From the NCBI GenBank assembly GCA_016286345.1, contig JAEESL010000004.1:1-57856 (forward strand): DNA of 57,856 nucleotides, in the 5' to 3' direction. The DNA comes from Dehalococcoidales bacterium. Lineage in GTDB: Bacteria; Chloroflexota; Dehalococcoidia; Dehalococcoidales; UBA1222. Positions 24,027 through 32,526 of the stretch are shown here, in pieces; positions within the stretch are counted from its first letter, which is position 1, and the number at the start of each line of letters is the position of its first letter. Made by a program: the position numbers and the translations under genes. The notes beneath the pieces are model-generated. The model was not told the DNA's origin, searched no databases, and saw only the letters and a program-made list of their open reading frames with translations.

Positions 24027-24791
24027 TCAGATGTTGTTTTCAAATATAATTCTCAGTCCGTCAAGTGTAAGATACGGATTTATATCATCAAAAATGGCTG
24101 TGTGATGTCCGATAAGTGTTGCTCTTCCGCCGGTTGCAACAACAATACAGTCATCATTGAATTCAGTCTTTACTTTTCTGGTAATTCCTTCAATTATGCT
24201 TAAATAGCCGTTGAGAAGACCTGACTGCATTGCACTGGTCGTGGATTTACCGATAACAGGCGGTTTCTCGCTGACGTTGATCTGAGGAAGCAGAGCTGTC
24301 TTAGCCGACATGCTTTCAGCGATCATATCAATGCCGGGTGCGATGACACCTCCGATATATTCACCGTTTTCAGTAATGATATCAAATGTGGTTGCTGTAC
24401 CCATATCGACTGCAATCACATTTTTCTTGTACAAATGATGTGCTGCAACTGCATTGGCGATTCTGTCCGCACCGACTTCCTTGGGGTTATCTATCCTTAT
24501 TTTGATTCCGGTCTTTACCCCTGAAGCTACGATGAGAGGAGAAATCCGGAAATATTTATTCATGGTTTCATCGATGAGTTTTGTCAGTTTCGGTACTACC
24601 GATCCGATCGAACATTGGTCTATTTTGTTTATATCAATTCCGCTGAATTCAATGAGGTTTCTTATATCCAGCCAGTATTCATCCACTGTTCGGATCGTAT
24701 TTGAAGACAGGCTCCATGTGTGGAGCAGCTTATCCTTGTCGAATAAGCCCAAAACAATCTGAGTGTTCCCGATATCAATGGCTAATAACAT
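24027..24791 (-). CDS. coaX: Type III pantothenate kinase
   Basis: This 254-residue ASKHA-fold kinase shows DIGNTQIVLGLF (phosphate 1 loop with Asp6), GADRIANAV and DMGTATTFD, the CoaX signatures. It phosphorylates pantothenate in the first step of CoA synthesis and, unlike type I enzymes, is not feedback-inhibited by CoA. Its first 17 bases overlap the end of nnr, and coaBC follows after 66 bases. Confidence 0.96.
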   Translation of the reverse strand: MLLAIDIGNTQIVLGLFDKDKLLHTWSLSSNTIRTVDEYWLDIRNLIEFSGIDINKIDQCSIGSVVPKLTKLIDETMNKYFRISPLIVASGVKTGIKIRIDNPKEVGADRIANAVAAHHLYKKNVIAVDMGTATTFDIITENGEYIGGVIAPGIDMIAESMSAKTALLPQINVSEKPPVIGKSTTSAMQSGLLNGYLSIIEGITRKVKTEFNDDCIVVATGGRATLIGHHTAIFDDINPYLTLDGLRIIFENNI

Positions 24792-26343
24792 TCTTTTCTC
24801 CGTTTTTCATTGTCTTGATCGCTAATGGTATCTGTTTAATTAGATCTGATGCAATTATACCTGTATCTCCATATTCGGACCTGAGCTGTTCTGCAGTTTC
24901 CCCATGTATGCATACTCCTGCACAGGCAGCTTCAAATGATTCTAATCCCTGAGCCATAAGAGAAGCTATTATTCCGGCCAGGACATCTCCTGATCCGGCT
25001 GTTGCTAGACAGGGATTCGAATAAGGACTGACTGCGGCTCTTCCGTCAGGTGATGCGATCACTGTATGTGCGCCTTTGAGAACGACGATATGTCCCCATT
25101 TATCAGCAGCTTTTATTGCAGTGTCGATTCTGTTCTTATTGATCGTTTCTGTATCTGTACCGGTGAGTCTGGACATCTCTCCTGTATGAGGAGTAAGCAC
25201 AGCCGGTTTCTTAAAACCTTTCCACCAATTCTCCCGGGTTGAAAGAATGTTCAGCCCGTCTGCATCTATAAGACAGCTGATGCCGCTTTCCTTGACTGCA
25301 TCGATTGCTATGGTGACGGTATCTTCCGCAAATTGTGATCTTCCCAGGCCGCATCCGATCAGTACTGCCTGATGTCTGCATACTGCTTCTCTGATGCATT
25401 CAGGTCCGTTGTCTGTAATAAGATATGTGATTTCGGGGTAGACCGTTGCGACTACTGTCTGAAGCTGTTTTGATGCAGCCTGGGTAACAAGTCCGCATCC
25501 GCTTCTTATTGCTGAACCGCCGCTGAGAACTGCTGCACCGATGTACTGGTCTGATCCCGTAATCGAGAGAAGTTTGCCGAAAGTTCCCTTATGTGCATTC
25601 AGAGGTCTCTCGGGCAGAATGCCTTTTATCAGTTCATTCGTAAGATACTCAGATGAGTTATTCTTAAATGAATTATCCCTGGAAGGGGAGGAATAATGAT
25701 CTGAAATATCAGTGTTTGTGTAAAAAATATCTGAAACGATCAGTTTTCCGATATATGCAGAATTGTCTGCAGCCAGCAGTCCGTATTTGGGGAGCCCCAT
25801 AGTTACTGTGATATCTGCTGCAACGGTATGTTTATCAACGATTCCGTTATCATTGATCCCGGTCGGAAGATCGATTGCAATGACCTGTAAATTCTTTGTT
25901 TTTCTGACATCCGAAACCAAGTCCAGGATTTCTGCAATTGTTCCTTCAATTGGTCTGCTCTGACCGGTTCCGAGTATTGAATCAATAATGATATCAGATG
26001 TCAGCAGTACTTCTTTTGCTCGGTCTTCGTTTTCCCAGAAGTTGAACTGTTCGATCTTTGTCTGTCTGATCAGTGAGGTATTGAGGTCATCCTCTTTTCT
26101 TTCGCAGATAAAGATGACTTTGATATTGTATTTCTTTTCATTGAGAAGTCTTGCGATTACAAGTCCGTCGCCGCCATTGTTTCCCGGTCCTACGAGGATA
26201 GCGATCTGACACGGTCCGATCATTCCGCAGATGATGTCGGCAACAGCCTGCCCGGCATTTTCCATCAGGACATATTCCGGTATGCCGGCTTCAATGGCTT
26301 TCTTCTCGAAATTCTTCATTTCAGATGAATTGACTATCTGCAT
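24775..26343 (-). CDS. nnr: Bifunctional NAD(P)HX epimerase/dehydratase
   Basis: The protein of about 522 residues has an N-terminal YjeF epimerase domain (VGPGNNGGDGLV, LPTGIN) and a C-terminal ADP-dependent dehydratase domain (TPHTGEMSRL, GSGDVLAG), the standard bacterial fusion. It repairs hydrated NADH and NADPH. The frame is open further up, but the ATG at 26343 gives the usual MQIVNSSEM start with AGG nearby, so I chose it. It is the first gene of the nnr-coaX-coaBC-valS operon and divergent from corA. Confidence 0.93.
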   Translation of the reverse strand: MQIVNSSEMKNFEKKAIEAGIPEYVLMENAGQAVADIICGMIGPCQIAILVGPGNNGGDGLVIARLLNEKKYNIKVIFICERKEDDLNTSLIRQTKIEQFNFWENEDRAKEVLLTSDIIIDSILGTGQSRPIEGTIAEILDLVSDVRKTKNLQVIAIDLPTGINDNGIVDKHTVAADITVTMGLPKYGLLAADNSAYIGKLIVSDIFYTNTDISDHYSSPSRDNSFKNNSSEYLTNELIKGILPERPLNAHKGTFGKLLSITGSDQYIGAAVLSGGSAIRSGCGLVTQAASKQLQTVVATVYPEITYLITDNGPECIREAVCRHQAVLIGCGLGRSQFAEDTVTIAIDAVKESGISCLIDADGLNILSTRENWWKGFKKPAVLTPHTGEMSRLTGTDTETINKNRIDTAIKAADKWGHIVVLKGAHTVIASPDGRAAVSPYSNPCLATAGSGDVLAGIIASLMAQGLESFEAACAGVCIHGETAEQLRSEYGDTGIIASDLIKQIPLAIKTMKNGEKNVISH

Positions 26344-26391
26344 GATCTGTACCTGAAAAACAATTTGTCTACATATATTAATAAGAAACAA

Positions 26392-26420
26392 TTGTCCTTT
26401 GCAAAATTATTGTGTAAAAT
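26392..26420 (+). promoter_or_regulatory. corA operon promoter
   Basis: TTGTCC and TAAAAT are 17 bases apart, about 35 bases before the corA ATG. The nnr operon reads away from the same 110-base space, so its promoter must overlap or adjoin. Confidence 0.65.
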
Positions 26421-26455
26421 AGGCAAGAATCTATGTCGGAGAAAGGACGCAAAAC

Positions 26456-27415
26456 ATGGCTGATATTGTTCGCGTTCATGAAGAAGACTTAAACGTAGAT
26501 AGGATCACTTACGGTGATCTTACATGGATTAGTATTATGCCTCCGACCACCAAGGAACTGGAGTACCTTTCAGCACATTTCGGATTCCATCCTCTCGATC
26601 TGGATGATACTCTCACCAGAACTCAGAGACCTAAAATCGATGAATACCGTGATTATCTGTTCATAGTCTTCAATTTCCCACGATATTTCAAATCAGATGC
26701 AATGATGGGGCATGCCCAGCTTTCAGTATTCATCAAGGATAATTATCTGATTACTATCCATAAGGGTGAACTCAAACCGCTTATCGGTCTTTTTGAATCG
26801 GTTGCAGAAGATAAAGAGCTTGCAGAAGATATAATGACCAAAGGCTCCGGTTATCTGCTGTATCGTGTTCTGGACAGACTTGTTGATTACTGTATGCCTA
26901 TTTTGAACAAGATCAGCGATAATATTGAGGATATTGAGGACGATATCTTCTCATCCAATAAGACCGAGACTTTGAGGGATATTACCAGAATCAGACGGGA
27001 TATCATTGCTTTCAGAAGAACTATCTGGCCTATGAGAACAGTTATTTCCAGCCTGGAACCGAGGATCAGGGAATACACAACTACAGATCTGACGGTTTTC
27101 TTCGGAGATATTTCGGACCATCTCGATAAGATATGGGATGGACTGAACGAACATAAGGAAGTTATTGAAAGTTTACACTCAACATATGACAGCCTTTCAT
27201 CCCAGCATGTTAATAACATCATGCGTATATTGACAATGTTTACAGCCATCGGTGCAGTATTGCAGATAGTTGTCGGTTTCTACGGCATGAATGTATGGCT
27301 TCCCGGTGGGAATGACATGGCAGGTTTCAGATATTCCTGGCTGATAATTGTCGGTGTAATGCTCGTACTCAGCCTTATCATTCTTTGGTACTTCAAACAC
27401 AAAGATTGGCTCTGA
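26456..27415 (+). CDS. corA: CorA-family magnesium/divalent cation channel
   Basis: The 319-residue protein has the CorA layout: a soluble alpha/beta N-terminal domain, a long helical stalk (about 150-255), and two C-terminal membrane helices with the YGMN selectivity motif between them (YGMNVWLPGG, about residues 278-287). CorA channels admit Mg2+ and sometimes Co2+ or Ni2+ as pentamers. GGAGAAAGGA is a strong ribosome-binding site. Three genes follow at 2, 6 and 10 bases spacing, so it leads an operon. No Mg riboswitch fits in the short leader. Confidence 0.93.
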   Translation: MADIVRVHEEDLNVDRITYGDLTWISIMPPTTKELEYLSAHFGFHPLDLDDTLTRTQRPKIDEYRDYLFIVFNFPRYFKSDAMMGHAQLSVFIKDNYLITIHKGELKPLIGLFESVAEDKELAEDIMTKGSGYLLYRVLDRLVDYCMPILNKISDNIEDIEDDIFSSNKTETLRDITRIRRDIIAFRRTIWPMRTVISSLEPRIREYTTTDLTVFFGDISDHLDKIWDGLNEHKEVIESLHSTYDSLSSQHVNNIMRILTMFTAIGAVLQIVVGFYGMNVWLPGGNDMAGFRYSWLIIVGVMLVLSLIILWYFKHKDWL

Positions 27416-27417
27416 TA

Positions 27418-28173
27418 ATGCAGCTTCGATTCCTGGGTGCCCATAATTGTGAAACCAAAGACAAACTTTTACCGGGTTTGCTTCTTGACGGGCATATTGC
27501 ATTCGATTGCGGATCACTCAGCCGTTCCCTTACTGAAGAAGAATTGCTTGCAGTAAAAGATGTCTTTCTGACGCACCGTCATTTTGACCATATAAGGGAT
27601 GTTGTAACTCTTGCAATGACTGATCTTCAGTTCGGCGGTAAGTTTACTATATACGGAAACGAAGAGACTAAAGATGCTATTCAGTCTCATCTTTACAATC
27701 ATTGTCTTTATTCTGATTTTTTCAAAAAAGAAATCGCTTCTTATCACGTGATTGAAAACGGAACCCCGGTGATACTGGAAGACTATTCCGTGACTCCTTA
27801 TGCAGTTAATCATGGAGTCAAATCACATGGCTACCTGGTGGAAAAGGGTGGAAGATCTTTTTTCTATACAGGTGATATTTCATTGAAGAACAATGATACA
27901 TGGAGCCGGATCAAACCTGATGTTCTGATAATTGAAGTGACCTGTGATAATTCATTCACAGCGAAGTTTACCAGTGGTCCGCATCTAACACCGGAACTGC
28001 TGGGAGAAGAACTCAAGGTATTCAGGGAATTCCATGGATACATTCCCGAAGTTTATACAGTGCATATGTCTGCAAACAGGGAAGCGCAGATCAGAACTGA
28101 GATCGAAGATCTGGCCGCAGAACTGAATGCAGAAATCATTGTCGGGCATGAAGATCTAGTAATTGAAGTTTAA
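27418..28173 (+). CDS. Metallo-beta-lactamase-fold hydrolase
   Basis: This 251-residue protein has the MBL signature THRHFDHI, an upstream FDCG aspartate, VNHGVKSHGY, TGD in the fourth motif and a closing HMSANRE/GHED region. It belongs to the phosphodiesterase/RNase Z-like part of the family, some members of which hydrolyse cyclic nucleotides; the substrate is not readable. The ATG at 27418 lies two bases after the corA stop and gives the typical MQLRFLGAH start, so I prefer it to upstream in-frame codons. Confidence 0.82.
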   Translation: MQLRFLGAHNCETKDKLLPGLLLDGHIAFDCGSLSRSLTEEELLAVKDVFLTHRHFDHIRDVVTLAMTDLQFGGKFTIYGNEETKDAIQSHLYNHCLYSDFFKKEIASYHVIENGTPVILEDYSVTPYAVNHGVKSHGYLVEKGGRSFFYTGDISLKNNDTWSRIKPDVLIIEVTCDNSFTAKFTSGPHLTPELLGEELKVFREFHGYIPEVYTVHMSANREAQIRTEIEDLAAELNAEIIVGHEDLVIEV

Positions 28174-28179
28174 GCATTT

Positions 28180-28536
28180 ATGGATATCGAAAAGAAGAGA
28201 GAAAACGAAAAGAAGATTGTCGCTGATATGATCATGCTTTACTGCCACGGCAATCACGGGAAAGAACTGTGTGATGTCTGCAGGGAGCTGATTGCTTATA
28301 CCGCTGAAAGAAGTGACAAGTGTCCGTTTATGGAGAACAAAACGTTTTGTTCCAATTGCAGCGTTCATTGCTATAAACCTGAGATGCGGGAAAAGATCCG
28401 TGAGGTAATGCGATACTCAGGCCCGAGAATGATATTCCATCATCCCGTTGCTGCAATAAAACATATGGTATCGACAAGAACTGAAAAGCGCAGATTAAAA
28501 AGAGAAAATAAACATGCTTATGAGGCAAAAGAATAA
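28180..28536 (+). CDS. YgbA-like, nitrous-oxide-stimulated-promoter family protein
   Basis: A 118-residue cysteine-rich protein matching the YgbA family: LCDVCRELIAYTAERSDKCP, then CSNCSVHCYKPEMREKIREVM and SGPRMIFHHPV. Seven cysteines could bind a metal or iron-sulfur centre. In enteric bacteria ygbA is induced by nitric oxide under NsrR control, and the family is named from that. Its biochemistry is poorly known. Here it sits in an operon with corA and the MBL hydrolase, six bases after the latter. Confidence 0.85.
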   Translation: MDIEKKRENEKKIVADMIMLYCHGNHGKELCDVCRELIAYTAERSDKCPFMENKTFCSNCSVHCYKPEMREKIREVMRYSGPRMIFHHPVAAIKHMVSTRTEKRRLKRENKHAYEAKE

Positions 28537-28546
28537 GGAGAATTAA

Positions 28547-28954
28547 ATGAAAAAGTTTCCATTTTTAGCTCTACTATTACTTGTGACAGGTATTGGTCTG
28601 ATCATCTGGTTTTTTGTTTCAGGCGGTGGCCCGTATTCAAAATATACTGAACATGTTACAGGCAAGGTTTATAACTGTGAACAAACGATTCAATCCATAG
28701 GCGAAGACTACTTTGAGTTCGAGGGAACAGTCAAATATACCGTTGATGGCAAGGATTATTCAGCTGACAATGTTATTTTCGGAAGTGATTATTACAACGA
28801 TGGCGAATCTGTTGAGTTGATTTATGAACCCGGTAATCCTTCCAAAGTAGTTACTGCAGATCAGGGAAAGAATCAGTTTCTTTGGGTGGTTATCGGCGGT
28901 GTAGCGATTCTCTTAAGTATCGTACTGTTCTTTAAATGGCTGCGCGGCAATTAA
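28547..28954 (+). CDS. DUF3592-like membrane protein
   Basis: A 135-residue protein with an N-terminal helix (about 5-25) and a C-terminal helix (about 110-130). The beta-rich extracellular domain between them (VTGKVYNCEQ..., VKYTVDGKDY, ELIYEPGNPSKV) resembles DUF3592. Function is unknown. AAGGAG precedes the ATG and it is last in the corA operon. No terminator hairpin is evident after it. Confidence 0.75.
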   Translation: MKKFPFLALLLLVTGIGLIIWFFVSGGGPYSKYTEHVTGKVYNCEQTIQSIGEDYFEFEGTVKYTVDGKDYSADNVIFGSDYYNDGESVELIYEPGNPSKVVTADQGKNQFLWVVIGGVAILLSIVLFFKWLRGN

Positions 28955-28995
28955 TAATTCATTGATAAGTTTTGCATTTTAACCATGCTGTATGA

Positions 28996-29229
28996 ACCAA
29001 GGAAAATGAAACTATATTTTTTGAAACAGAGGATGGAAGTATTACATTACCTGTACAGGTAAATGCAGATACAGTTTGGTTGAATCGAAACCAACTGGCG
29101 GAGCTTTTTGGCAGAGATATTAAAACCATAGGCAAGCATATCGGAAATGCTTTGAGAGAAGAACTTGAGGAATCTGAGGTAGTCGCAAATCTTGCGACTA
29201 CCACTCGACATGGTCATGAATTGTATTGA
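28996..29229 (+). pseudogene. RhuM-family protein remnant
   Basis: An open frame of 77 codons without a start codon matches the N-terminal part of RhuM-type virulence proteins: ITLPVQVNADTVWLNRNQLA, ELFGRDIKTIGKHI, ESEVVANLATTT. It then breaks at TGA; the YNLD..ISVGYRV part that should follow is missing. RhuM genes travel with pathogenicity islands, restriction systems and plasmids. This fragment marks an old insertion just left of the atypical padR-DUF1700-DUF4097 block. Confidence 0.75.
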
Positions 29230-29328
29230 TTGAAAAAATGACTATGGGTAGTACAATCAGAATCCAGTTGAGATAGATGGCAGAATTGAAATTGGAGTAA
29301 ATAATGATTATGGAGACCTCCATCTCGG
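29230..29328. other. Intergenic stretch without a gene
   Basis: About 100 bases between the RhuM remnant and the DUF4097 gene. I see no clear hairpin terminator and no coding sequence. It probably holds scrambled remains of the insertion boundary. Confidence 0.4.
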
Positions 29329-30279
29329 TTATCGAACCTCGATTCGGATATCGCCCGAATCGGTGCTGATCTCGCATCTTCCTCCGGTGACACTTTTCGG
29401 CACCTCAACCTTGCCGGTGTCTGTCTTTGTAAGGAATACTTTCTCTGTGAGGAGGGTACCTGAGACATCGCCCGTGTCAGTCTGTACGAAGATGGATGCC
29501 GCGTCACTTTCAGAAAATTTTACATCGCCGGTACTCCTTGTGATGGAAATCGCGTCATCGACCACAACATGATCCAGCGTCAGGTCCCCGGTGGTACCTT
29601 CCGAGGTGAGATTTCGGCAGATTATATCCTGTAATTTCACTTCTCCCGTGTCCACATGGATGTACACGTCTCCTGCGCACTCCACAGATTCTGCGCTGAT
29701 CCTTCCGGTCGTCGTTTTAAGATCCATTCTTCCAGCTGTAACAGCCGATACAGTTATATCACCTGTCGTAATAGCAATTTTTATACCGTTTATTGCGGAC
29801 GCATAGCAGGCCACATCCGAAGTATCCCCGTTAATTGTGATGCTGTCAAATGTGAAACCCGTGGGAATATTGATATCTCCCGTATCGGTCTCTATGTGAA
29901 GATCGGAATAAACGCTTTCGGGCAGATAGACCGTGATCTCCGGTTCCTGGACGGAAAAGCCGAAGTGAAAAGAAGGTTTGCGACTCTCAACGCGTTTGAT
30001 CGTGAGCGTTCCGTCCGTCACGGCGACCTCATGCCTGCTGTTTTCTTCCTCGAGGCAGACGACTGTGCATTTCCCGTCTTTGGCGGGCTTGAAAAACACA
30101 TTTTCCGTGGATGCGGTGACAGATATGCAGAGGAAACTTTCACCGACCGTGTAGGTGTTGGTTTCGTATTTTCCGTTGTCCAGTTTTTTGAAATCGAAAT
30201 GCATGATTGCGGCTGCTGCAAAGCAGATGATTGCACCAACCATGATTATCGCAACAGCGGTGATGATCCACTTTTTCAT
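29329..30279 (-). CDS. DUF4097 beta-strand repeat protein
   Basis: The 316-residue protein has an N-terminal membrane anchor (about 5-25) and then a long series of short beta repeats of the form TGD..(V/L)..., as in DFTTDTGDI-like strands (ETDTGDINIP, TTGDITV, RSTGDVKF, TDTGDVSG). This is the DUF4097 right-handed helix-like domain, usually exposed outside the membrane. It overlaps DUF1700 by four bases, and the set with PadR is a recurrent Gram-positive operon. G+C is visibly higher than in the flanking genes. Confidence 0.88.
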   Translation of the reverse strand: MKKWIITAVAIIMVGAIICFAAAAIMHFDFKKLDNGKYETNTYTVGESFLCISVTASTENVFFKPAKDGKCTVVCLEEENSRHEVAVTDGTLTIKRVESRKPSFHFGFSVQEPEITVYLPESVYSDLHIETDTGDINIPTGFTFDSITINGDTSDVACYASAINGIKIAITTGDITVSAVTAGRMDLKTTTGRISAESVECAGDVYIHVDTGEVKLQDIICRNLTSEGTTGDLTLDHVVVDDAISITRSTGDVKFSESDAASIFVQTDTGDVSGTLLTEKVFLTKTDTGKVEVPKSVTGGRCEISTDSGDIRIEVR

Positions 30280-30881
30280 CGTTCAGTGTTCTCCCTTCCT
30301 ATAAACATCGTCTTGACGCCTAAAAGTATTTTTTTAGTAAGCCGCAGCAGACCCCTCGACAATTCCAGGCAGCCGAAAAACAGAAGGATCGCAAGCCCGG
30401 CACAGACTAACGCAATGCCCAACATAAAAGCCCCTCCGGCCGGATTGCCTCTTATCAGGTCGAAGACGGCCATGAACAGACCGCCGACAGCGCTGACCGC
30501 AAGCGAAAGATCTACTGCCCAAAGGCTGCTCAGCACCGCCCATAATACGATGTAAAGCGAGAGGCAAACCGCGAAAGCGGCAATCAGCAGAGAAAGCCAT
30601 ACCGGCGAACCTAGCACTAACAAAAGAATCTCCCAGGCTTTCAGACCGCGCCTTTGCTGTATTTTTTCCTTTACGAGCCTTGAGAGCGGCGTCTCTGCCA
30701 TGATTTGCTCAACGATCTCATCCACGGAAGCGATCCCAGCGACAGCCTCCTCTTCCGTCAGACCATCCTCTATCCGATCGTCGATCATCTCGCTGTAAAA
30801 CAGGAGACGCTCATCCATATCACTTTGCGGTAATCCCGATAGCCGCCTCTTGAGTTCTTCCAAAAACTGAGTTTTATCCAT
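30276..30881 (-). CDS. DUF1700 membrane protein
   Basis: The 201-residue protein has the DUF1700 N terminus (FLEELKRRLSGLP, a degenerate helical motif, then ERLLFYSEMIDDRIEDG), followed by three or four hydrophobic helices from about residue 78. Function is unknown, but the family nearly always neighbours a PadR regulator and a DUF4097 protein and is thought to act with them in envelope stress or membrane regulation. Overlaps of 8 and 4 bases on its two sides show a tight operon. Confidence 0.88.
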   Translation of the reverse strand: MDKTQFLEELKRRLSGLPQSDMDERLLFYSEMIDDRIEDGLTEEEAVAGIASVDEIVEQIMAETPLSRLVKEKIQQRRGLKAWEILLLVLGSPVWLSLLIAAFAVCLSLYIVLWAVLSSLWAVDLSLAVSAVGGLFMAVFDLIRGNPAGGAFMLGIALVCAGLAILLFFGCLELSRGLLRLTKKILLGVKTMFIGRENTER

Positions 30882-31194
30882 TCAAGTTGTCCTCCTTGGT
30901 AATGAACCTATATATGGATATGATCTCTTTCCAGTCGTCCCTGAATTCATCCAGGCGGTTCAGCCCCAGTTTTGTGATGTGATAGTATTTGCGAAGCCGA
31001 CCATCGTGTTCCGCCGTCCGAACTGTGAGCATCTCCGCGGATTCCAGTCGCTTCAGGATGGTGTACAGGGTGGATTCTGACAGTTCCAGATAGGGCTTCA
31101 TGTCTTTAATGATTTTATACCCATAGGAATCTTCGTCTTTGATCGCGGCAAGCACACAAACATCCAACAGACCGCGTTTCAGTTGAATATCCAT
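30874..31194 (-). CDS. PadR-family transcriptional regulator
   Basis: A 106-residue winged-helix protein: DSYGYKIIKDM, LSESTLYTILKRLESAEML, then the wing RLRKYYHIT and a C-terminal dimerisation helix. This is the short PadR type that senses small ligands or envelope state. GGGAGG lies before the ATG. It is the first gene of the operon. A 21-base interrupted palindrome overlaps its promoter, consistent with autorepression. Confidence 0.92.
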   Translation of the reverse strand: MDIQLKRGLLDVCVLAAIKDEDSYGYKIIKDMKPYLELSESTLYTILKRLESAEMLTVRTAEHDGRLRKYYHITKLGLNRLDEFRDDWKEIISIYRFITKEDNLNG

Positions 31195-31214
31195 ATAATA
31201 CCTCCCTTAACGCT

Positions 31215-31247
31215 ATACATCGTAACACGAAGTATTATCGTTATCAA
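31215..31247 (-). promoter_or_regulatory. padR promoter and likely PadR operator
   Basis: TTGATA (31242-31247) and TACGAT (31219-31224) on the minus strand are 17 bases apart. Across the -10, 31215-31235 reads ATACxTCGT-AAC-ACGAxGTAT, a palindrome with one mismatched pair. It is well placed for repression. Confidence 0.65.
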
Positions 31248-31438
31248 GGCTCACTTTGAAAATAATGACAACTCCAAAAAGGAAAAACGGCTCTCCGCTG
31301 TTTGCCATATATTCCTGTATGAGAGGTTTTTAGCGTTATTGAAAAAATGCTTGGATAACTATATAATTCATGCGTTTTTTAAATTTTCTTTGATTATTTA
31401 GAAAAAATTGTTTTATTTTTAAATTTTTTTGTAGTTTC
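31248..31438. other. AT-rich intergenic stretch
   Basis: About 190 bases of A/T-rich sequence between the padR promoter and the radical SAM promoter. I see no gene, hairpin terminator or repeat of note. Confidence 0.4.
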
Positions 31439-31488
31439 TTGTAGATTTTTATTAAATTTAATGTTATAGTTATCGCACTTTATAAAGT
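31439..31488 (+). promoter_or_regulatory. Promoter and palindrome before the radical SAM gene
   Basis: TTGTAG (31439-31444) and TGTTAT (31462-31467) are 17 bases apart. Ten bases on, ACTTTATAAAGT (31477-31488) is a perfect 12-base palindrome where a repressor such as an iron regulator could bind; it is not a Fur box. Confidence 0.5.
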
Positions 31489-31512
31489 ACGGTAGCTATG
31501 GAAGGAAAGACA

Positions 31513-32511
31513 ATGCTTGTTTCCTGGATGACAACAAACAAATGTAATCTTAAATGCAAACACTGTTATCAGAATGCCAAGGAAAAGTATGATGACGAGC
31601 TTACGACAAATGAAGCTAAAGAAATGATCGACGGCATCGCAAGAGCCGGATTTAAGATCATGATCTTCAGCGGAGGTGAACCGCTTCTCAGACCTGATAT
31701 TTTTGAACTTGTGTCGTATGCTGCATCCAAAGGACTCAGACCTGTTTTCGGCAGCAACGGAATGCTTATCACCAAGGACATTGCTATCAAGCTTAAACAA
31801 GCCGGAGCTTTGGCTATGGGTATAAGTATCGATAGTGCTGACCGTGAAAAGCATGATGAGTTCAGAGGTGTGCCGGGTGCTTTTGAAAAAACGCTTCAGG
31901 GCATACAGAACTGCAAAGAAGTCGGACTGCCTTTCCAGATTCACACAACAGTGCTTGAATGGAACAAAAAAGAGATTCCTGAGATTATTGATTTGGCTGT
32001 TGACCTGGGAGCAATGGCATCATACATTTTCTTCCTGATCCCGGTAGGAAGAGGACTTTATCTTGAAGATGATGCAGTCGGTGTCATGGAAAATGAAGAA
32101 CTTCTCCGAACTATTATGACTAAACAACAGTCGATACCCATTCCAATCAAGCCTACGTGTGCACCTCAGTTCACACGTATAGCAAAACAGCTCGGTATCA
32201 AACTTGATCCCAGATTCAGCAGAGGATGTCTTGCTGGTCTTACATATGCAATTATCAGTCCCAATGGTGTAGTCCGACCCTGCGCCTACATGACTGAACA
32301 GGCTGGAAATGTAAGAGAGCAGACCTTTGATGAGATCTGGAAGACAAGCCCCGTCTTTAATAAACTCAGAACGAAAGCATATTCCGGAACATGCGGAAAA
32401 TGTGACTACAACGATATCTGCGGAGGATGTCGTGCTCGTGCTGCCTATTATCATGACGGTGATATCCTTGCTGAAGACAGCTATTGCGCTTACGGAAGAA
32501 ATCTAATCTAG
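31513..32511 (+). CDS. Radical SAM/SPASM enzyme (NirJ/AhbC-D-like)
   Basis: The protein of about 332 residues has a radical-SAM core with CNLKCKHC, GGEPLLRP and a C-terminal SPASM region holding several cysteines (CLAGL, RPCAYM, CGKCDYNDICGGC). The start LVSWMTTNKCN resembles NirJ/AhbC/AhbD enzymes of heme and heme d1 synthesis, though peptide-maturing SPASM enzymes look similar. The ABC importer behind it is of the iron/heme/corrinoid type, which favours a tetrapyrrole role without proving it. AAGGA is seven bases before the ATG at 31513, so I prefer it to the ATG at 31498. Confidence 0.8.
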   Translation: MLVSWMTTNKCNLKCKHCYQNAKEKYDDELTTNEAKEMIDGIARAGFKIMIFSGGEPLLRPDIFELVSYAASKGLRPVFGSNGMLITKDIAIKLKQAGALAMGISIDSADREKHDEFRGVPGAFEKTLQGIQNCKEVGLPFQIHTTVLEWNKKEIPEIIDLAVDLGAMASYIFFLIPVGRGLYLEDDAVGVMENEELLRTIMTKQQSIPIPIKPTCAPQFTRIAKQLGIKLDPRFSRGCLAGLTYAIISPNGVVRPCAYMTEQAGNVREQTFDEIWKTSPVFNKLRTKAYSGTCGKCDYNDICGGCRARAAYYHDGDILAEDSYCAYGRNLI

Positions 32512-32526
32512 CAAGGAATTAAATAG

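Noticed and set aside
29656-30555. A 299-codon frame on + opposite the DUF4097 and DUF1700 genes
   Set aside because: It is an antisense shadow of two recognised genes in higher-G+C DNA, with no domain and a composition typical of antisense frames.
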